A stretch of DNA of 64,000 nt, from positions 48,723,452 through 48,787,451 of the forward strand of contig JAPTYO010000002.1 in NCBI GenBank assembly GCA_036873135.1. The letters run 5' to 3'. The stretch comes from Clarkia xantiana subsp. parviflora (lineage: Eukaryota; Streptophyta; Magnoliopsida; Myrtales; Onagraceae). Below the pieces are notes generated by a model, which saw only the letters and a program-made list of their open reading frames with translations, had not been told where the DNA came from and searched no databases. Of the stretch, positions 1 through 11,352 are shown one piece after another; position 1 is the first letter of the stretch; each line of letters opens with the position of its first letter. A program made the position numbers and the translations under genes.

Positions 1-15
1 TTATATTTTTATGTT

Positions 16-18
<3 letters not shown>

Positions 19-59
<41 letters not shown>
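19..59. repeat. (AT)n microsatellite
   Basis: An almost pure AT dinucleotide run. Similar runs occur near 430-450, 9690-9710, 11321-11345, 30068-30092 and 62745-62826, several of them in copia leaders. Confidence 0.9.
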
Positions 60-61
<2 letters not shown>

Positions 62-448
62 TATTTATCCAAATTCAAATATAATTTTAATAGTATTAAT
101 ATAATAATTAGAAAAGAAGTATAAATAAATATATTTTATTTTGTTTTATATCACTTACATAAATAAATGTATAATTATGTAACATGTGGAACGTCTTTTG
201 AGAGTGTTATAAAAGAAAAACGTCTTCTGAGAGTGAATAAGATCGTTTGGAGCCATAAAAACTTAGTCATGTGTCATGTCATGTCATGTAATAATTATTG
301 TATATTTGACATGGACTAATTAAAAGTTATGAAATTTACATTAGGATAGAGAAAATGTAATAACATCTTAGTTGTCATGATTATACAACTTCTATTGAAA
401 TTATATTATATTATATTATATTATATTATATATATATATATATATATA

Positions 449-1025
449 TTAGAAGTATAGAGTATAAACCTCACATGTTTTTTTTTTATGAATATGTATA
501 GAATGTATCATTATGTTACAATTTTTCATGTGTAGTTTATGACATATATACTCATACTTATTTTTTTTTTCAAAAAATTATATTGTACTATTAATATACT
601 ATCATAAAATTATATGTAATAAAATGACATAACTTACAATGTTTAGGAGGCTACAAAAGGAAAAACATACTAATAAATTTATAAATAGCAAGCTATATTT
701 TTTTGTTATGTATTCACTATTAACAAACATATATTTTATGGTTACATATCCTAATTGTTATTTTTTTCATGGATTTTTATTATTCAAATTAGTATCAATT
801 GTAAGAGAACGTTATGAAATAAAATATAGAACTCTTCTCAATATGCAGTGAAAAGACTTGGTGAATCTCTAACTATATAGAATAATAAAATTGAAATTGC
901 CACATCATAGATATTAAAACAATTTTATTAGAAGTATAGAGTATAAACCTCACATATTCTTTTTTTTTCTATGAAAACATTATGAATATATCTAAATTGT
1001 ATTAGTATGTTACAATTTTTCGTGT
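449..1025 (+). repeat. Direct repeat pair, about 95 bp each (449-545 and 928-1025)
   Basis: Both copies begin TTAGAAGTATAGAGTATAAA, continue with CCTCACAT, a T-rich run and an ATGAATAT-like segment, and end near TTACAATTTTTC. The second copy ends just before the LINE poly(A) tail. They are too long and diverged for a LINE target-site duplication and look like an older local duplication or two pieces of one AT-rich repeat. Only the pair is covered, not the DNA between. Confidence 0.6.
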
Positions 1026-1034
1026 TTTATCTTC

Positions 1035-1272
1035 TTTTTTTTTTTTTTTGGTGAAGTGAGGATTAAATAAGCTAATAAAAACTTTGAAGTCCTGATTACA
1101 AGTTGGCCATCGCCACAATTCTCTGCGATGTGCCGTTGTAGTCTCTAGTAACAATACTACTAATACCCTCATGAGGGCTATCAAAATAGGACAACTCATT
1201 TACTAGCAAGTGCATCTGCAACTGCGTTACCCTCTCTATAGATATGTCGAATCCTGCATCTTCTGAATCCCC
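1035..1272 (-). other. LINE 3' UTR and poly(A) tail
   Basis: On the minus strand the RNase H frame ends at 1273. About 220 bases of 3' UTR follow and then a 15-base A run (T15 on +, 1035-1049) at the far end, the normal terminus of a target-primed retroposon. Confidence 0.75.
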
Positions 1273-1625
1273 CTAGAAGCTTTCTTCAATCTGCAATAAT
1301 AATTTTAGGGATAAGCAATCATGTTTGTCATTACATATTATTTCACAGATAGCAATAGCTTCCAATTCAACGTGAAGAGAATCTAAATGGAGGTTCTTAG
1401 CCATAATAAGACCCTTCATGAGTCCTCCACAACCAGTTGAAATATTGGTCCATCCTATCTTTCTAATAAACCCTCTTATCCAAACCCCGTTATGATCTCT
1501 AAGGACCCCCCCTGCTCCATAATTTCTGGGGTCGCCTTCAGACGAACCATCTGTGTTTAGTTTGCACCATCCTAGCTCAAGGGGCTTCCAATAAACAAAG
1601 TTGGTCTCATATCTCTTCTCGGATG
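1273..1625 (-). pseudogene. LINE RNase H domain, degenerate
   Basis: The translated minus strand shows the RNase H (RVT_3-like) start KLNTDGSS with the first catalytic Asp, then YGAGGVLRDHNGVWIRGF. The usual Ala-Glu-Leu segment carrying the catalytic Glu reads GCGGLMKGL, so the Glu is lost, and the later V-E-x-D-S motif reads VELEAIAI, so that Asp is lost too. The domain is therefore inactive. The frame runs on by chance into the adjacent solo LTR beyond 1625, which is not part of this protein. Confidence 0.85.
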
Positions 1626-2387
1626 TGATGGGTTCCGATGAAATCGTTAGCCCCGTTAACAGCCAATGAACGACGAGTAGGTCCAGTGGGCCTCGTGAAA
1701 AGCCTGGAAGACCCAGAGGCCCAGTATGAAGGGTCCCGACTTTAGCGGTCCCGATGTATGAGCTGAATGCTCCCGACAAGAAACCTCTGAGTAGGCCCCG
1801 ATATGCCTTAGTAAAGGCCCCGATAATAAAGCCCCGTAGAGGCTGGACCTGTCCCGTAGAGACTGAAGGTCCTGGGTGGTGATCTAGAATGAGACAACTC
1901 TGGAGTCTCCGACAGGAGTCGGGACTTGTGATCAGAGGATAAAGACCGAGAAACCCGCCTACTAGATAGAGTAGTGGGAGACGGTTAGAGATAAAGATAA
2001 ATCCCCCGAGATACGCAGGGCGTGCCCGAGATACGCGGAGTACGGGTAAGATACGCGGAGCGTGGGGCGAGATATATGGAATCCTAACCGAGATATACGG
2101 AATCGTGGCGAGATACATGGAATCATGGGTACAACGGCCAAGTATGGTCACAGGTAGCTGGACAACTCCTCCTCCTATATAAAGGAGGAGGTTACCCCAG
2201 AAAACACACTCTCTCTAAATACGCATTGAGATTACTGCTATCACCCCCATTGATCACATACTCATTTAAGCATCGGAGAGGGATTCTGGGTCACCACCCA
2301 GGTCATCCCCTTTTGCAGGATTACGCGGAGCCCAGGAGTCCAAGCTTTCCGTCAAGGACGTAACGGAGCTTCGCCCGTGATCCAACA
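1626..2387 (+). repeat. Solo LTR (gypsy-type), 762 bp
   Basis: It begins TGATGGGTTCC and ends GATCCAACA, flanked by a perfect 5-bp duplication GGATG at 1621-1625 and 2388-2392. A TATA box (TATATAAA, 2176-2183) sits in a short inverted repeat, CCTCC TATATAAA GGAGG. About 100 bp downstream is TTTAAGCATCGGAGAGGG, nearly identical to the R/U5 region of the Gyp2 LTR, so a related family. LINE coding sequence lies on both sides with no internal retroelement region, so this is a recombined solo LTR inserted into the LINE. Confidence 0.92.
2005..2130 (+). repeat. Short tandem repeat in the solo LTR U3
   Basis: Six or so degenerate copies of a 20-26-bp unit around GAGATACGCGGAG, drifting to GAGATATATGGAATC, just upstream of the TATA box. 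Subrepeats in the U3 of LTRs often contain promoter or enhancer elements; that role is inferred here. Confidence 0.65.
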
Positions 2388-2392
2388 GGATG

Positions 2393-2789
2393 TTTGCTTA
2401 TTCATCGCCTCCACATATTGTTCTACTTGCACATGAATGAAAATATGTATATTATTAGTAAACACAGAACTAGAGAAGACCCAGTTATTCCTATTTTTCC
2501 ATATAGTCCAGATGGCATATGGAAAAATAGTTTGCCAAAGTTTCCCATTTTGATGGCTACACGTTGTTTTTCCATTTCTTTCCAACCAGTCTGTCAGATT
2601 AGTCGAGAAAAAGTCAAAGGAAATCTTTTCTGGAATTCCAAGATCCTCCCAAATAGTGACTGCTTTAAGGCAGTCTCTAAAAACATGGAGGGTATCCTCG
2701 ACGATATATTGGCAGTGGTCAGAATAGGGATCCAGGCTACATCCTCTCCTGCTAATCAATGCATGACTTGGTAGCAATCATGTTGTGGT
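2393..2789 (-). pseudogene. LINE zinc-binding (zf-RVT) region, C-terminal part
   Basis: The minus strand encodes HALISRRGCSLDPYSDHC, then EDTLHVFRDCLKAVTIWEDLG, matching the Cys...Cys...ED-x-x-H-x-F-x-x-C-x-x-A...W pattern of the zinc-binding domain that follows RT in plant LINEs, then an IWTIWKNRN motif. The domain begins on the other side of CopA (WKWIWKVQTIRKIQKFMWL, just right of 14243), so the copia insertion split it. The solo LTR separates it from RNase H. Confidence 0.85.
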
Positions 2790-3363
2790 TGTTGGATTAC
2801 GGGGACGTAATACTATGAAATGTTAAACGTGTACTAGTAAGTAATCTAATTACGCAGCGGAATAATGTACACATACCTCAATAGCTTTCCTGCCCAAGAA
2901 CGTTGTGGAGGGAGTTCTGATCCTCCGGTCGGAACCCGTAAAAGTTCTTTGTGAGAAGAAGTCCTACGCGGTATAAGCTCCACAGCAAAACCTCTGATCG
3001 ATTCTTCAACGGGGACAGAACCTCGGACTGATGCACACCGAAAATATCTACTAAAGGGTGAGAGGGTTTCTCTCATGTTCCTCAATGGAGGGACTTATTA
3101 ATTTGATTGATGTGTTAAACCCCTTAGGAGACCCCCTATATATAGCATTGGTGGAGTGCAAAAAAATCCACTCCATCCAATGTGGTACATGGTTCGGCCG
3201 AACCATGTGAATTAAGGGGGAGGCCCAATTTTGGGCCTCCCATGTCAATTAGGGATTGGGTCTGGCCCAATTAACCTAATGTGACAATTACCTAATTAAC
3301 TTAGGTAATTACCTTAACATTAACGGGCTACCAATTACGGCGCCACGTCACCACATGCTAACA
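2790..3363 (-). repeat. CopA 3' LTR (574 bp)
   Basis: On + it starts TGTTGGATTACGGGG and ends CACATGCTAACA. On the minus strand the U3 contains the palindrome TTCGGCCGAA (about 3194) and a TATATATA box near 3137-3144, followed by R/U5. Its length equals that of the 5' LTR once the nested Mutator-like element is removed. Confidence 0.93.
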
Positions 3364-4370
3364 GCTCCCGCATCGTGCTACTCATTTGTGCTACTCATCT
3401 ATTAGGAGTGTTGTAGCGCCCGCAGAACGTTGATTCCCTTTCGTAAATCAATCATGTCAAAAATAAAATATGTACCTCACTTTATCCTTGGTCAACTGAT
3501 AATTTTCCAATTGCCCAGTTTTCCACATAGGAATCTCCAGGGCATCCGTACAAGTGTTCACAACTTTCAACTAATAGCCGGTTGGTGGCCACCTAGTGAA
3601 CACAAGAGTTGGTGAGTTATAGATGAACATGACCATCCCCATAGCTTATACCCTTAGTCTAACTCAACCGGTTTCCAAGACGTGGTCACTTGGCCGTTTT
3701 CGTTGGCTCTACGCTCGTACGCCAGGAAGCGAACATTGAGCTAAACCTTAGGCATAAGTTATGAGTCCGAGAGGATACTTTGGGTGCCTCTTCATAAGAC
3801 ACCCTGGATCAATCACACGCTCAAGGTGAAGAAGAATGCGCCTTTTGAATCACAAGGATTCTAGCTGGCACAACCGAGCATGACCCCGTGGTCGAACATG
3901 GCACGCGTAGTATGAAGCACGCGTCGATAGCACACCTGGACAAGCCAGGGGTGGGATATGTCAATCATGCTATCGCAGAGTCTTTCATCTGGCCCTGAAT
4001 GTGATTTTAATGATGGACAGAGTCCAACACGACGATTTACAAAACGAAGATTAAGTCATGCTTTAAGCGTGACCAAGTCATTGTTTCGTTTAACCAGGTT
4101 TATTCCCCCTGGTTCTTAGCCAATCTTGTTGTATTAGAGGTTTCCCTCTCCTATAAGATGACCGTGCCTGTGTGACGAGGCAAGGTTCACATTCGACATA
4201 GTTTTGGTGGAAGAGTTTTACTTCTTCCTATGACTTAGTTTATAGACCGTATAATCTGATGTTATTTATCATTATGACGTCGATAGATCATATACTCGAT
4301 ATGAAATTCTGTTATTTAATCAAAATATCATTTCAAATTTCAAAATGCCATCACTCATACAAGCCACTTA
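3364..4370 (-). other. CopA 3' non-coding region between RNase H and 3' LTR
   Basis: About 1 kb with no coding potential that I can support. It is homologous to 37261-38370 in CopB and, more distantly, to 44113-45219 in CopC, so the long 3' region is a family trait and not later decay. The polypurine tract next to the LTR is less clear than in CopB (GAGTGGGAGC). Confidence 0.75.
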
Positions 4371-5815
4371 TCAAGCCCTACATAATCCAAGCAGTTTTAC
4401 GTGCTTTTCGAAAATTTCTCTACGTAATGGCTTAGTCAATGGGTATGCAACCATATTGTCTATGGGAAAGTTCTCTAAAGCGATTATATTGTCTTCCACA
4501 GCTGTTTAGGCATAATTTTATTTCACATCAATGTGTTTGATCCTACTATGGTACTTTGGATTCTTAACTGCCGTAGTGGCTGCCTGACTGTCGGAGTATA
4601 CCTTCACAGGTTTGCTCTTCTTGTCAGTGCCAATTAATGCAGTAAGAAGCCTTTTCAGCCAGACTGCTTCTTGTGCGTTTTAGAAAGGGCAACGAATTCT
4701 GATTCCATAGTGGCAGCATCAGCAAGGAGGAAAACTCCCCCTATGCTGGACTTACGATCGTCCGGATCGCCACCGTGGTCGGCGTCACTATAACCAGTCA
4801 ATTCGATTTGCCTGCCCTTATAGCACAGAACATAGTCGGCAGTACCTTTCAGATATCTTATAATTCATTTTACGGTCTTTAAATGTTGATAGCCAGGATC
4901 TGATTGGAATCTTTCTACTAGGCCCACAGCGTAACAGATGTCTGGTCGAGTACATAGCATGGTGTACATTAAACTTCCTACCATGCTTAGATACTCTGCA
5001 TTCTTCATCTGTTCACGCTTCTGCTGGTTCTTCGGGCCATCACGCTTCGACAACGCGCACCCGAACACAACCGGCGAATCCACAGGTTTAGCATCGAGCA
5101 TTCTGAATCTTTTCAACAGTTTGTTGATATATGATTCTTGAGATAGACACAATCTCCGGGCGGCACGATCACGGGCAATTTTAATGCCTAAGATGTACGT
5201 GGCCTCTCCCATGTCTTTCATCTCAAATGCTAATGATAACCAGGACTTTGATTTGTTCATGAAACTCACATCGTTTGCAGAAATGAGTATGTCATCTATG
5301 TATAAGGTTATGATTGCATATTTAGACCCGGAGGTCTTGATGTAAACGTAGGGATCCTTGTGAAGGTTCACAAATCCGTTTCCAACGATTCCCTCGTGGA
5401 ATCTGCGATACCATTGCCGAGACGATTGTTTAAGACCGTAAATATATCTTTGGAGTTTGCAAAATTTACGTTCTTTGCAAGGAGTGATAAAACCCTCTGG
5501 CTGCTCCATATAGATCTCTTCCTCCATGTTTCTATGGAGAAATGTGGTCTTTAACATCCATTTGATGAAGGCTCGTGATCGAGGCTTGCAATAAGGGCAA
5601 GGATGGCCCTAACTGTAGTGTAACGCACAGTTGGTGAGTATGTTTCATAAAAGTCCACTCCGTGAATTTGGGTATATCCTTTCGCAATCGTTCGAGTTTT
5701 GCACCACTCAAATTTTCCATCAGTAGTGAATTATAAAATTTCACTTTCTAGCTCTGTGGTTAGCAGATAAATCAACTGAAGACCAAAACCGAATTCGTTC
5801 TAATTTAGGAATTTT
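4371..5815 (-). pseudogene. CopA reverse transcriptase and RNase H
   Basis: The minus strand encodes TTFLHRNMEEEIYMEQPEGF, then YGLKQSSRQWYRRF, the catalytic box YIDDILI, FEMKDMGEATYILGIKI and RPDICYAVGLVERFQSDPG, all standard Ty1/copia RT landmarks (best frame 5557-4865). Upstream the frame is shifted, and the RT start near 5810 is only traceable in pieces. RNase H follows (DADHGGDPDDRKS, then TMESEFVALS and a C-terminal LGLCRA ending at 4371) after frame changes. The YxDD box is intact, but the polyprotein is broken. It copies retroelement RNA into DNA in living relatives. Confidence 0.92.
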
Positions 5816-7486
5816 CATCCTCCATTGTTTTCCTCCATTCCAACGTTTGAGGTTCTTCCAATGTTTGTCGAACCGTCACTGGTTCGTGAACGAATGTCTC
5901 ACTTTGATGGGATACTTCTTAAAAGAAGTTTGTTGCCATAGACTAAGTCTAGGAACGGTAGTCTCATCTTAAGTCTGATTGTTACTCCCACTCGGAATAA
6001 TGCTTCTTTTCGGAGTATTGCTCCCACTGGGAACAATGGCGGTGCCAGAACATTGGTCTGCAACTTTCTCAGGATGACCTCTTGGTCTCGGGATTTTATC
6101 TCCGGGATTTATTCCTTGATCACTAGGATCTGGAATTAAGTTAGTCATTTCCTTCCACTAGGAATAATGGGCAGTTGCGACGACTATTGGATTTTCATCC
6201 AATGGTTCAGCATTATGATTATCAGGTTCGACTTGATTCGCATTAACATTTAGTGATGATTATGTGAGGGGGAGTGAGCCCTCTCACTGGATTTATCATC
6301 ATCATTTACCATGTCATTCACTAATGCATTCACTAATGCTATATCATTCTCCCACTCGAAGTAAGTGGGACCTGAGAATCTTCGTTATCCATTTTGATCT
6401 GATCAGTACTTTAGTTCGTTTCGTTTCGCAAAGCATTGGAAGTCCATCCTCAAATTTCTATAATGTGTCATGTTCGTCCACGTTACCATTAATCCAAGCT
6501 AATCTTAAACTTGTATTCTTTAAGAGTGGACCGTACTCTTGATAAATACATGTTTAATGTGCAAATTAATGCTGTTTTATGATAAGGTTTCACCCGAATC
6601 ATTTCATAGCTTTTAAGGCAACCGATTTTACTTGAACACGGTGTTACATTAATATGAAATCAACTTAATTTCATTCCATAGGAACAATTAATGTTGAGTT
6701 CTAACATAATGTAATTTTAAACTATGTTTCTCGAAGTATTTAATAATATGATTGCTTAGCCAAACTTTTCAATAAAGGCCTATGGTGGAAGTGTTATTTT
6801 ACTAACTACTTCCTTTCGTTTATAAACTCATCCAGAGACTTATCCACCTCATGGACTATGCATTTGAGCTCATGCTTAATGCTATAGTTGATGTACTACA
6901 CGATCGTAGTAGCATTAAAGCGTACTTCTAACCATGGTAGTCATCAATGGGTTATTTCCAAGGAATCATAAACGAAAATTATCATTCATACATTAAAACA
7001 CTTCATTATTAAATTTGTACTTTAAAACGATGTGTTCCGTCTCTCGAGCGCATAAAACCAGTTTTATTCTGTGGTTTAAATCGTTTCATTTTCAAATTTA
7101 ACTTAATCGAATTGGTTTTCATGCACATTAACCGAGGATTTTATCATTTAATGGATTACTCAATAGAAAATAAGGATGTATTAGCAATGTGTTGAATAAC
7201 GTTAATAATAAGATTAAAACGAACGATGATAAAGTCAATACTCAACTTAAGTATTCTCGAATACTTAGGAAAAATAATATGATCCTTTACGGAACTTATT
7301 TGAGAGTATCTTAAAATAAAAGTCAAGAAGTTTTAACAACTTTAAAGATAAAAATCTCTCATTCTATCTTTATTCTACTGGGGCATCCTCGATCAGGTCG
7401 TTGCTTATGTTTCTCGGTTCTGTAATTCAAAAGGAAAATGAATTACTTTCGAGTGTTTAGAAGCAGAAGAGAATGAATGATTTTCA
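5816..7486 (-). other. CopA spacer where protease and integrase should be
   Basis: The first part next to RT (about 5830-6400) is the Ser/Gly-rich linker that normally lies between integrase and RT; AGTGGGAG-like words recur in it. The remaining stretch is AT-rich, non-coding and homologous to 34085-35200 of CopB. I see no protease D-S-G motif and no integrase HHCC or DDE core. The deletion is shared with CopB. Confidence 0.8.
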
Positions 7487-8361
7487 TCATCTTTTCTCTT
7501 GGCGTACCTTAGGAGGATTAGTAAAGGCAGCATGCAGGTGTCCTTTTACACCACACCTAAAACACGTTCGAGTTTCCTCTTTTCGTGTTTGTTTTGCTTG
7601 CATTTTCTTGCCACCAGTTTGTTTGCGTTTAAACTTCTTCTGGGTTTTGTTTGCCACAAACTTCTCTGTTTTATTCTGAGGACTTTTGCCCTTTCTCTTG
7701 CGCTTCCCCTTTCGTTCGGCTGGCGTGGAGGATGCAATATGCATTTCAGACCTAGACTTTTCAGCCCTGAGTCTATCCTCCTCCAGTCAAGATGAACTTG
7801 CACCTTCTCGAGGGTGTCGAGATGGGTGGCATGGGTAAGGCTCATTTTCATGATGTTCCAAGAGTCGGGCAAAGAGCGGATCATGTAATTGATCTGTTAT
7901 TCCTCAGACAGATCTTCACCTGCTTCCTTGAGTTCAGCGATCAAGTTACACACATGCATAACATGGTCCTTCATCGTATGCTTGGGATTCATTTTATAGA
8001 AGTCAAGAGCGATGTTTAACGATCGCTTTTGGGCTATGGTGTAAACAGCGAATGTTGCCTTAAGGCCATCCCAGAGGTCTTTGGCAGTTCCCAAATGATC
8101 AAACCTATAGAGAATCTCATCTTCCAGCATACATAACAAGGTGGAACGAACATCACGATCCTTGACATCCCATTCATCATAAAATATCTTTTGCTCTTCC
8201 GTGAGGTTTCCCTCAGGCCTAGTCTGTTTTGTGGTCAAATGATCCAGTCCTCTTATTTCAGAAATTATCATCTTAACTCGTTTATTCCATATCTTATAAT
8301 TACTACTATTCAACCTTATTCCCTTGTTCAACTGGGAAATGACATTGCTAGTTGCAGCAAT
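7487..8361 (-). pseudogene. CopA gag
   Basis: The minus strand gives AATSNVISQLNKGIRLNSS, then NYKIWNKRVKMIISEIRGLDH, a UBN2-type copia gag (8361-7897), continuing in another frame with IRSLPDSWNIMKMSLTHATH (from 7884). A third frame carries the nucleocapsid knuckle CFRCGVKGHLHAAF, in which the last Cys of the CCHC box is Phe. CopB has ATG at the position of the initiator; here it is ATT. There are at least two frameshifts. In functional relatives this protein packages element RNA in virus-like particles. Confidence 0.9.
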
Positions 8362-9795
8362 CGATAGTAACACATTGATAATTATGCAAAGTTAGGGAGA
8401 CAATAACATTTTGACAGAATTGCAAACATCGGATTATCTATTAAGATGGAATACGACGAATAGTGATCCTTCAGTCACTAAACCAAACCGACCGCCAGTG
8501 AACCGAGGGAAGGGGATGTTGTGAAAGAGTTCACACTATTGTCTTCTTCAATCCAATAGATCGGTCTTTTGAAAACGGTTATTATTTTTCAAATTACCGG
8601 AACGTGAATTTTCAAATAAGCATACCCGATCTTGGCTTTCCTATGACCCTTTTTATTTTGTTAAAATTATCCGATAATTTACGCATGCATAATACTATAT
8701 CACGCCATAGACATCCATCAAACCAAAACAACATGCTTACGCGTCATGCGTCTAATGTTCCTTAGCATACATAATTCTACTTAATGTAAATTACCACATG
8801 CTTCATTCATGAACATTCTAGCATACGTGTCAAAACATGCAACTTCCGCATACATCATGCATAATTGGCGATTGGTATTTTCAGTTTCAAAAACGTTTTG
8901 AAAATATTAGGGGCTGACTTGCAATTCATGCTTACAATCAATCATGCGAAATTTCTAGACATGGATTCTAGGCAATTTCAGTCAGCATAGCATGTCTATC
9001 CTATTGCGCATACCATATATTTAAATCCCAGAGCTAAATGCTCGCAATTCATTATCCAGCTAGCTTGACTAAGTCAAGACGACAGTTCTAATATATATGT
9101 TGCAGAAAGTAAACAATTGCAATTCAGCCCACTAATTTAATCCAGTCCCAAAAACATGCATATTCGAGTTCCATCCCCATAATCGTAACCAGGTATTAAG
9201 GTTTTATCCGAAAACGTGTTAAAACGTAAACCCTAAGAGCACTATTTAGGTTAACTTTAAAAGTTCGAAAACATTTTGGATTTAAAATTTGACATCCTAT
9301 TTTATTGAACATTTAAAATTTCCGAAAAATTTTAAAATTTGGTTCGGTCCAATTTAAAATCCGGTCTGAGTTGTCCCAGTTTTAAAAATCCTGTTTGGCC
9401 TGAATCGGTTCAATAAAATAAGATTGTGGTTCGGTTTATCACTCGAAACCGGTTCAGTTTAGATTCACTTAATTACTTTGGTCCGACCCGACCCGACTAG
9501 GTCGATCCGATTAAGAAAACCCGGATTGGTTTTACCTGTTCCGGATTTGTAAATTGGACGGGCCCGATAAACCCATAGGGTTCGGCCGAAATATATCTTG
9601 TGGGCTAAGTAGGGTTTTAAAATCCACTAAAATCTTAACTTAGCCACCAAGAAATATTAATTATTTAAAATAATTTCCAATATTGCATATATATATATAT
9701 ATATATATATCGGCATAATAATTAAGTAACATATATATAAATATTGTTAAGATTTTATCTAGAAGATATAAATAAATTAACAATATAAACATATA

Positions 9796-11320
9796 TCTTT
9801 ATACCAATATAAAATGTGAATGTTGTCCTCACCCCTAATAGGTACCTTTTCAACATTTTTAATTTTATTATTACTATTATTATATATAATATTTAGTTCC
9901 CATAATTTTATAAAATTGATAATTTAGTCTTTATTATCTTTGAGACCCATCTATTTATCTTTACTATTACTTAAAAATCATTTCGTTAAATTTTGTTATT
10001 TTTATTTTTTAAGTTCGCTTAATTGACATGTCGCTGTAGTTATTATTAAATTCTCAATCCAATAAACTTATCAATTAGGGATGCATATCTCCTGCCCCAC
10101 TCTTCTTGTTCCAGATCGTGTCTCATCGTTAAGATTTTGACACGTGTGTGTAATTAATTTTGTGTATTTTTTTTTCTAAAACCCTACTGAGATTTGTGAA
10201 ACTTAGAAGGAAAATTAAATTTAAGGACACGTGTCAAAATCTAAATGGTGAGGCACAATCTGGGGCATGAAGAGTGGGCAGGAGATCTGAATCCATCAAT
10301 TAGAGTCATCCTTAACATATGATATGCATTCAATATGTGCAAATGCCGGGTGCATGCATTGTTTCATTTACCATATCACATATTTGGGGATGTTCCGCCC
10401 TTTGACATTTTTGTATCGCATAAATCAGTCACTTGCCAACTCATATAACCTATCAAAATATGGATCAACCGTAGTTCCTGAAGTTTGACTAAAATTTTCA
10501 TTAGTTAAATTGCATTAATTTTTTTGCTAATTCACTTAACTTACATGTTACATTAATTATCATTAACTTCTTAATGCAATATACCTATAAATTCGAGTCA
10601 CCCCAAATTATGATATAAGTATTCAACTCGTGTACACTTAGAGTACATGTTGAGATTTTTTTGTATATCTGTCAACAAAGGTTCTTGAATTTTGACATTT
10701 TACGGATAACATGTTACTCATCGTCCATCATTTAGGGTCTCGAACTATTAATTTAGTTCTTCCATTTGTCAATTTAATCAAATTGTGTACAACCTAATTA
10801 GTATTTAAATAAATAATTGATGTAAAGTCAAGTATAAACTTTTGATTTTAATGAATTGAATTTTCCTTTGGCGTTAAATCAATTTTTGTTGGTATTATGG
10901 TATAAAATTGCATAGAACGTGTATAGTTACGTTTGTATAGGTCAAACTGTTCCACTAATGACTCTAAGTGGTTAAGTACGGGTTTACATTCCTCACTAAT
11001 CAAGTTGATGAGTTGGATACAACTCTGCCGTTAATAACCCACGCCATACGCGATGTAACTCATTATTAGTTCTAACTGTAAATATATATATACATGTAAA
11101 GCTAATTTAGAACCGTAATGGAAAACAATAGTTAATTTTGTACATAATTATCATCTTTTTTTTTTCATTGTGAATTACATTGTGTCGTTCTTTTTTTCTC
11201 CCAGCCCTTCAAGTTGCCCATGTATTAATTAAATATCATCATATTAGAAAGCTTAAGATAAATTATATATCTTGAAATTTAGACGACCGATACGCGTGCA
11301 ACGCACGCGTTAATAACTAG
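9796..11320 (+). mobile_element. Non-autonomous Helitron (1,525 bp)
   Basis: It starts TCTTTATACC, right after an A (9795), and ends CTAG, right before a T (11321): the 5'-TC, 3'-CTRR and A|T insertion rule of Helitrons. Six bases before the CTAG is a perfect hairpin, ACGCGTGC-AAC-GCACGCGT (11292-11310). The homologous CopB leader lacks this block: sequence on the left of 9796 and right of 11321 aligns to adjoining CopB leader sequence, an empty-site comparison. There is no target duplication and no Rep/helicase coding, so it would depend on an autonomous partner. It contains a Mutator-like MITE. Confidence 0.88.
10079..10294. mobile_element. Mutator-like MITE inside the Helitron (216 bp)
   Basis: The termini are GGATGCATATCTCCTGCC on the left and the inverse of GGATTCAGATCTCCTGCC on the right. 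The inverted homology runs about 60 bp (including CACTCTTC and GATTTTGACACGTGT). It is flanked by a perfect 9-bp duplication ATCAATTAG at 10070-10078 and 10295-10303. The 9-bp duplication and GG start point to the Mutator superfamily. There is no coding capacity. Confidence 0.88.

Positions 11321-11352
<32 letters not shown>

Larger units (their letters stand above)
1..1027. other. AT-rich non-coding flank
   Basis: No gene is supportable here. The only longer open frame (639-851) encodes a low-complexity peptide rich in Phe, Tyr and Lys, as expected by chance in AT-rich DNA. The stretch holds an (AT)n run at about 19-59, a TTATA-type run at about 400-450, and two copies of a roughly 95-bp segment described separately. 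It is the downstream flank of the LINE whose poly(A) tail begins at 1035-1049. Confidence 0.7.

Noticed and set aside
639..851. 70-codon open frame in the AT-rich left flank
   Set aside because: Low-complexity composition, no family resemblance, no supporting context.
1626..2151. Long frame continuous with the LINE RNase H
   Set aside because: It crosses a clear LTR boundary with a target duplication; the extension is LTR U3 read by chance.
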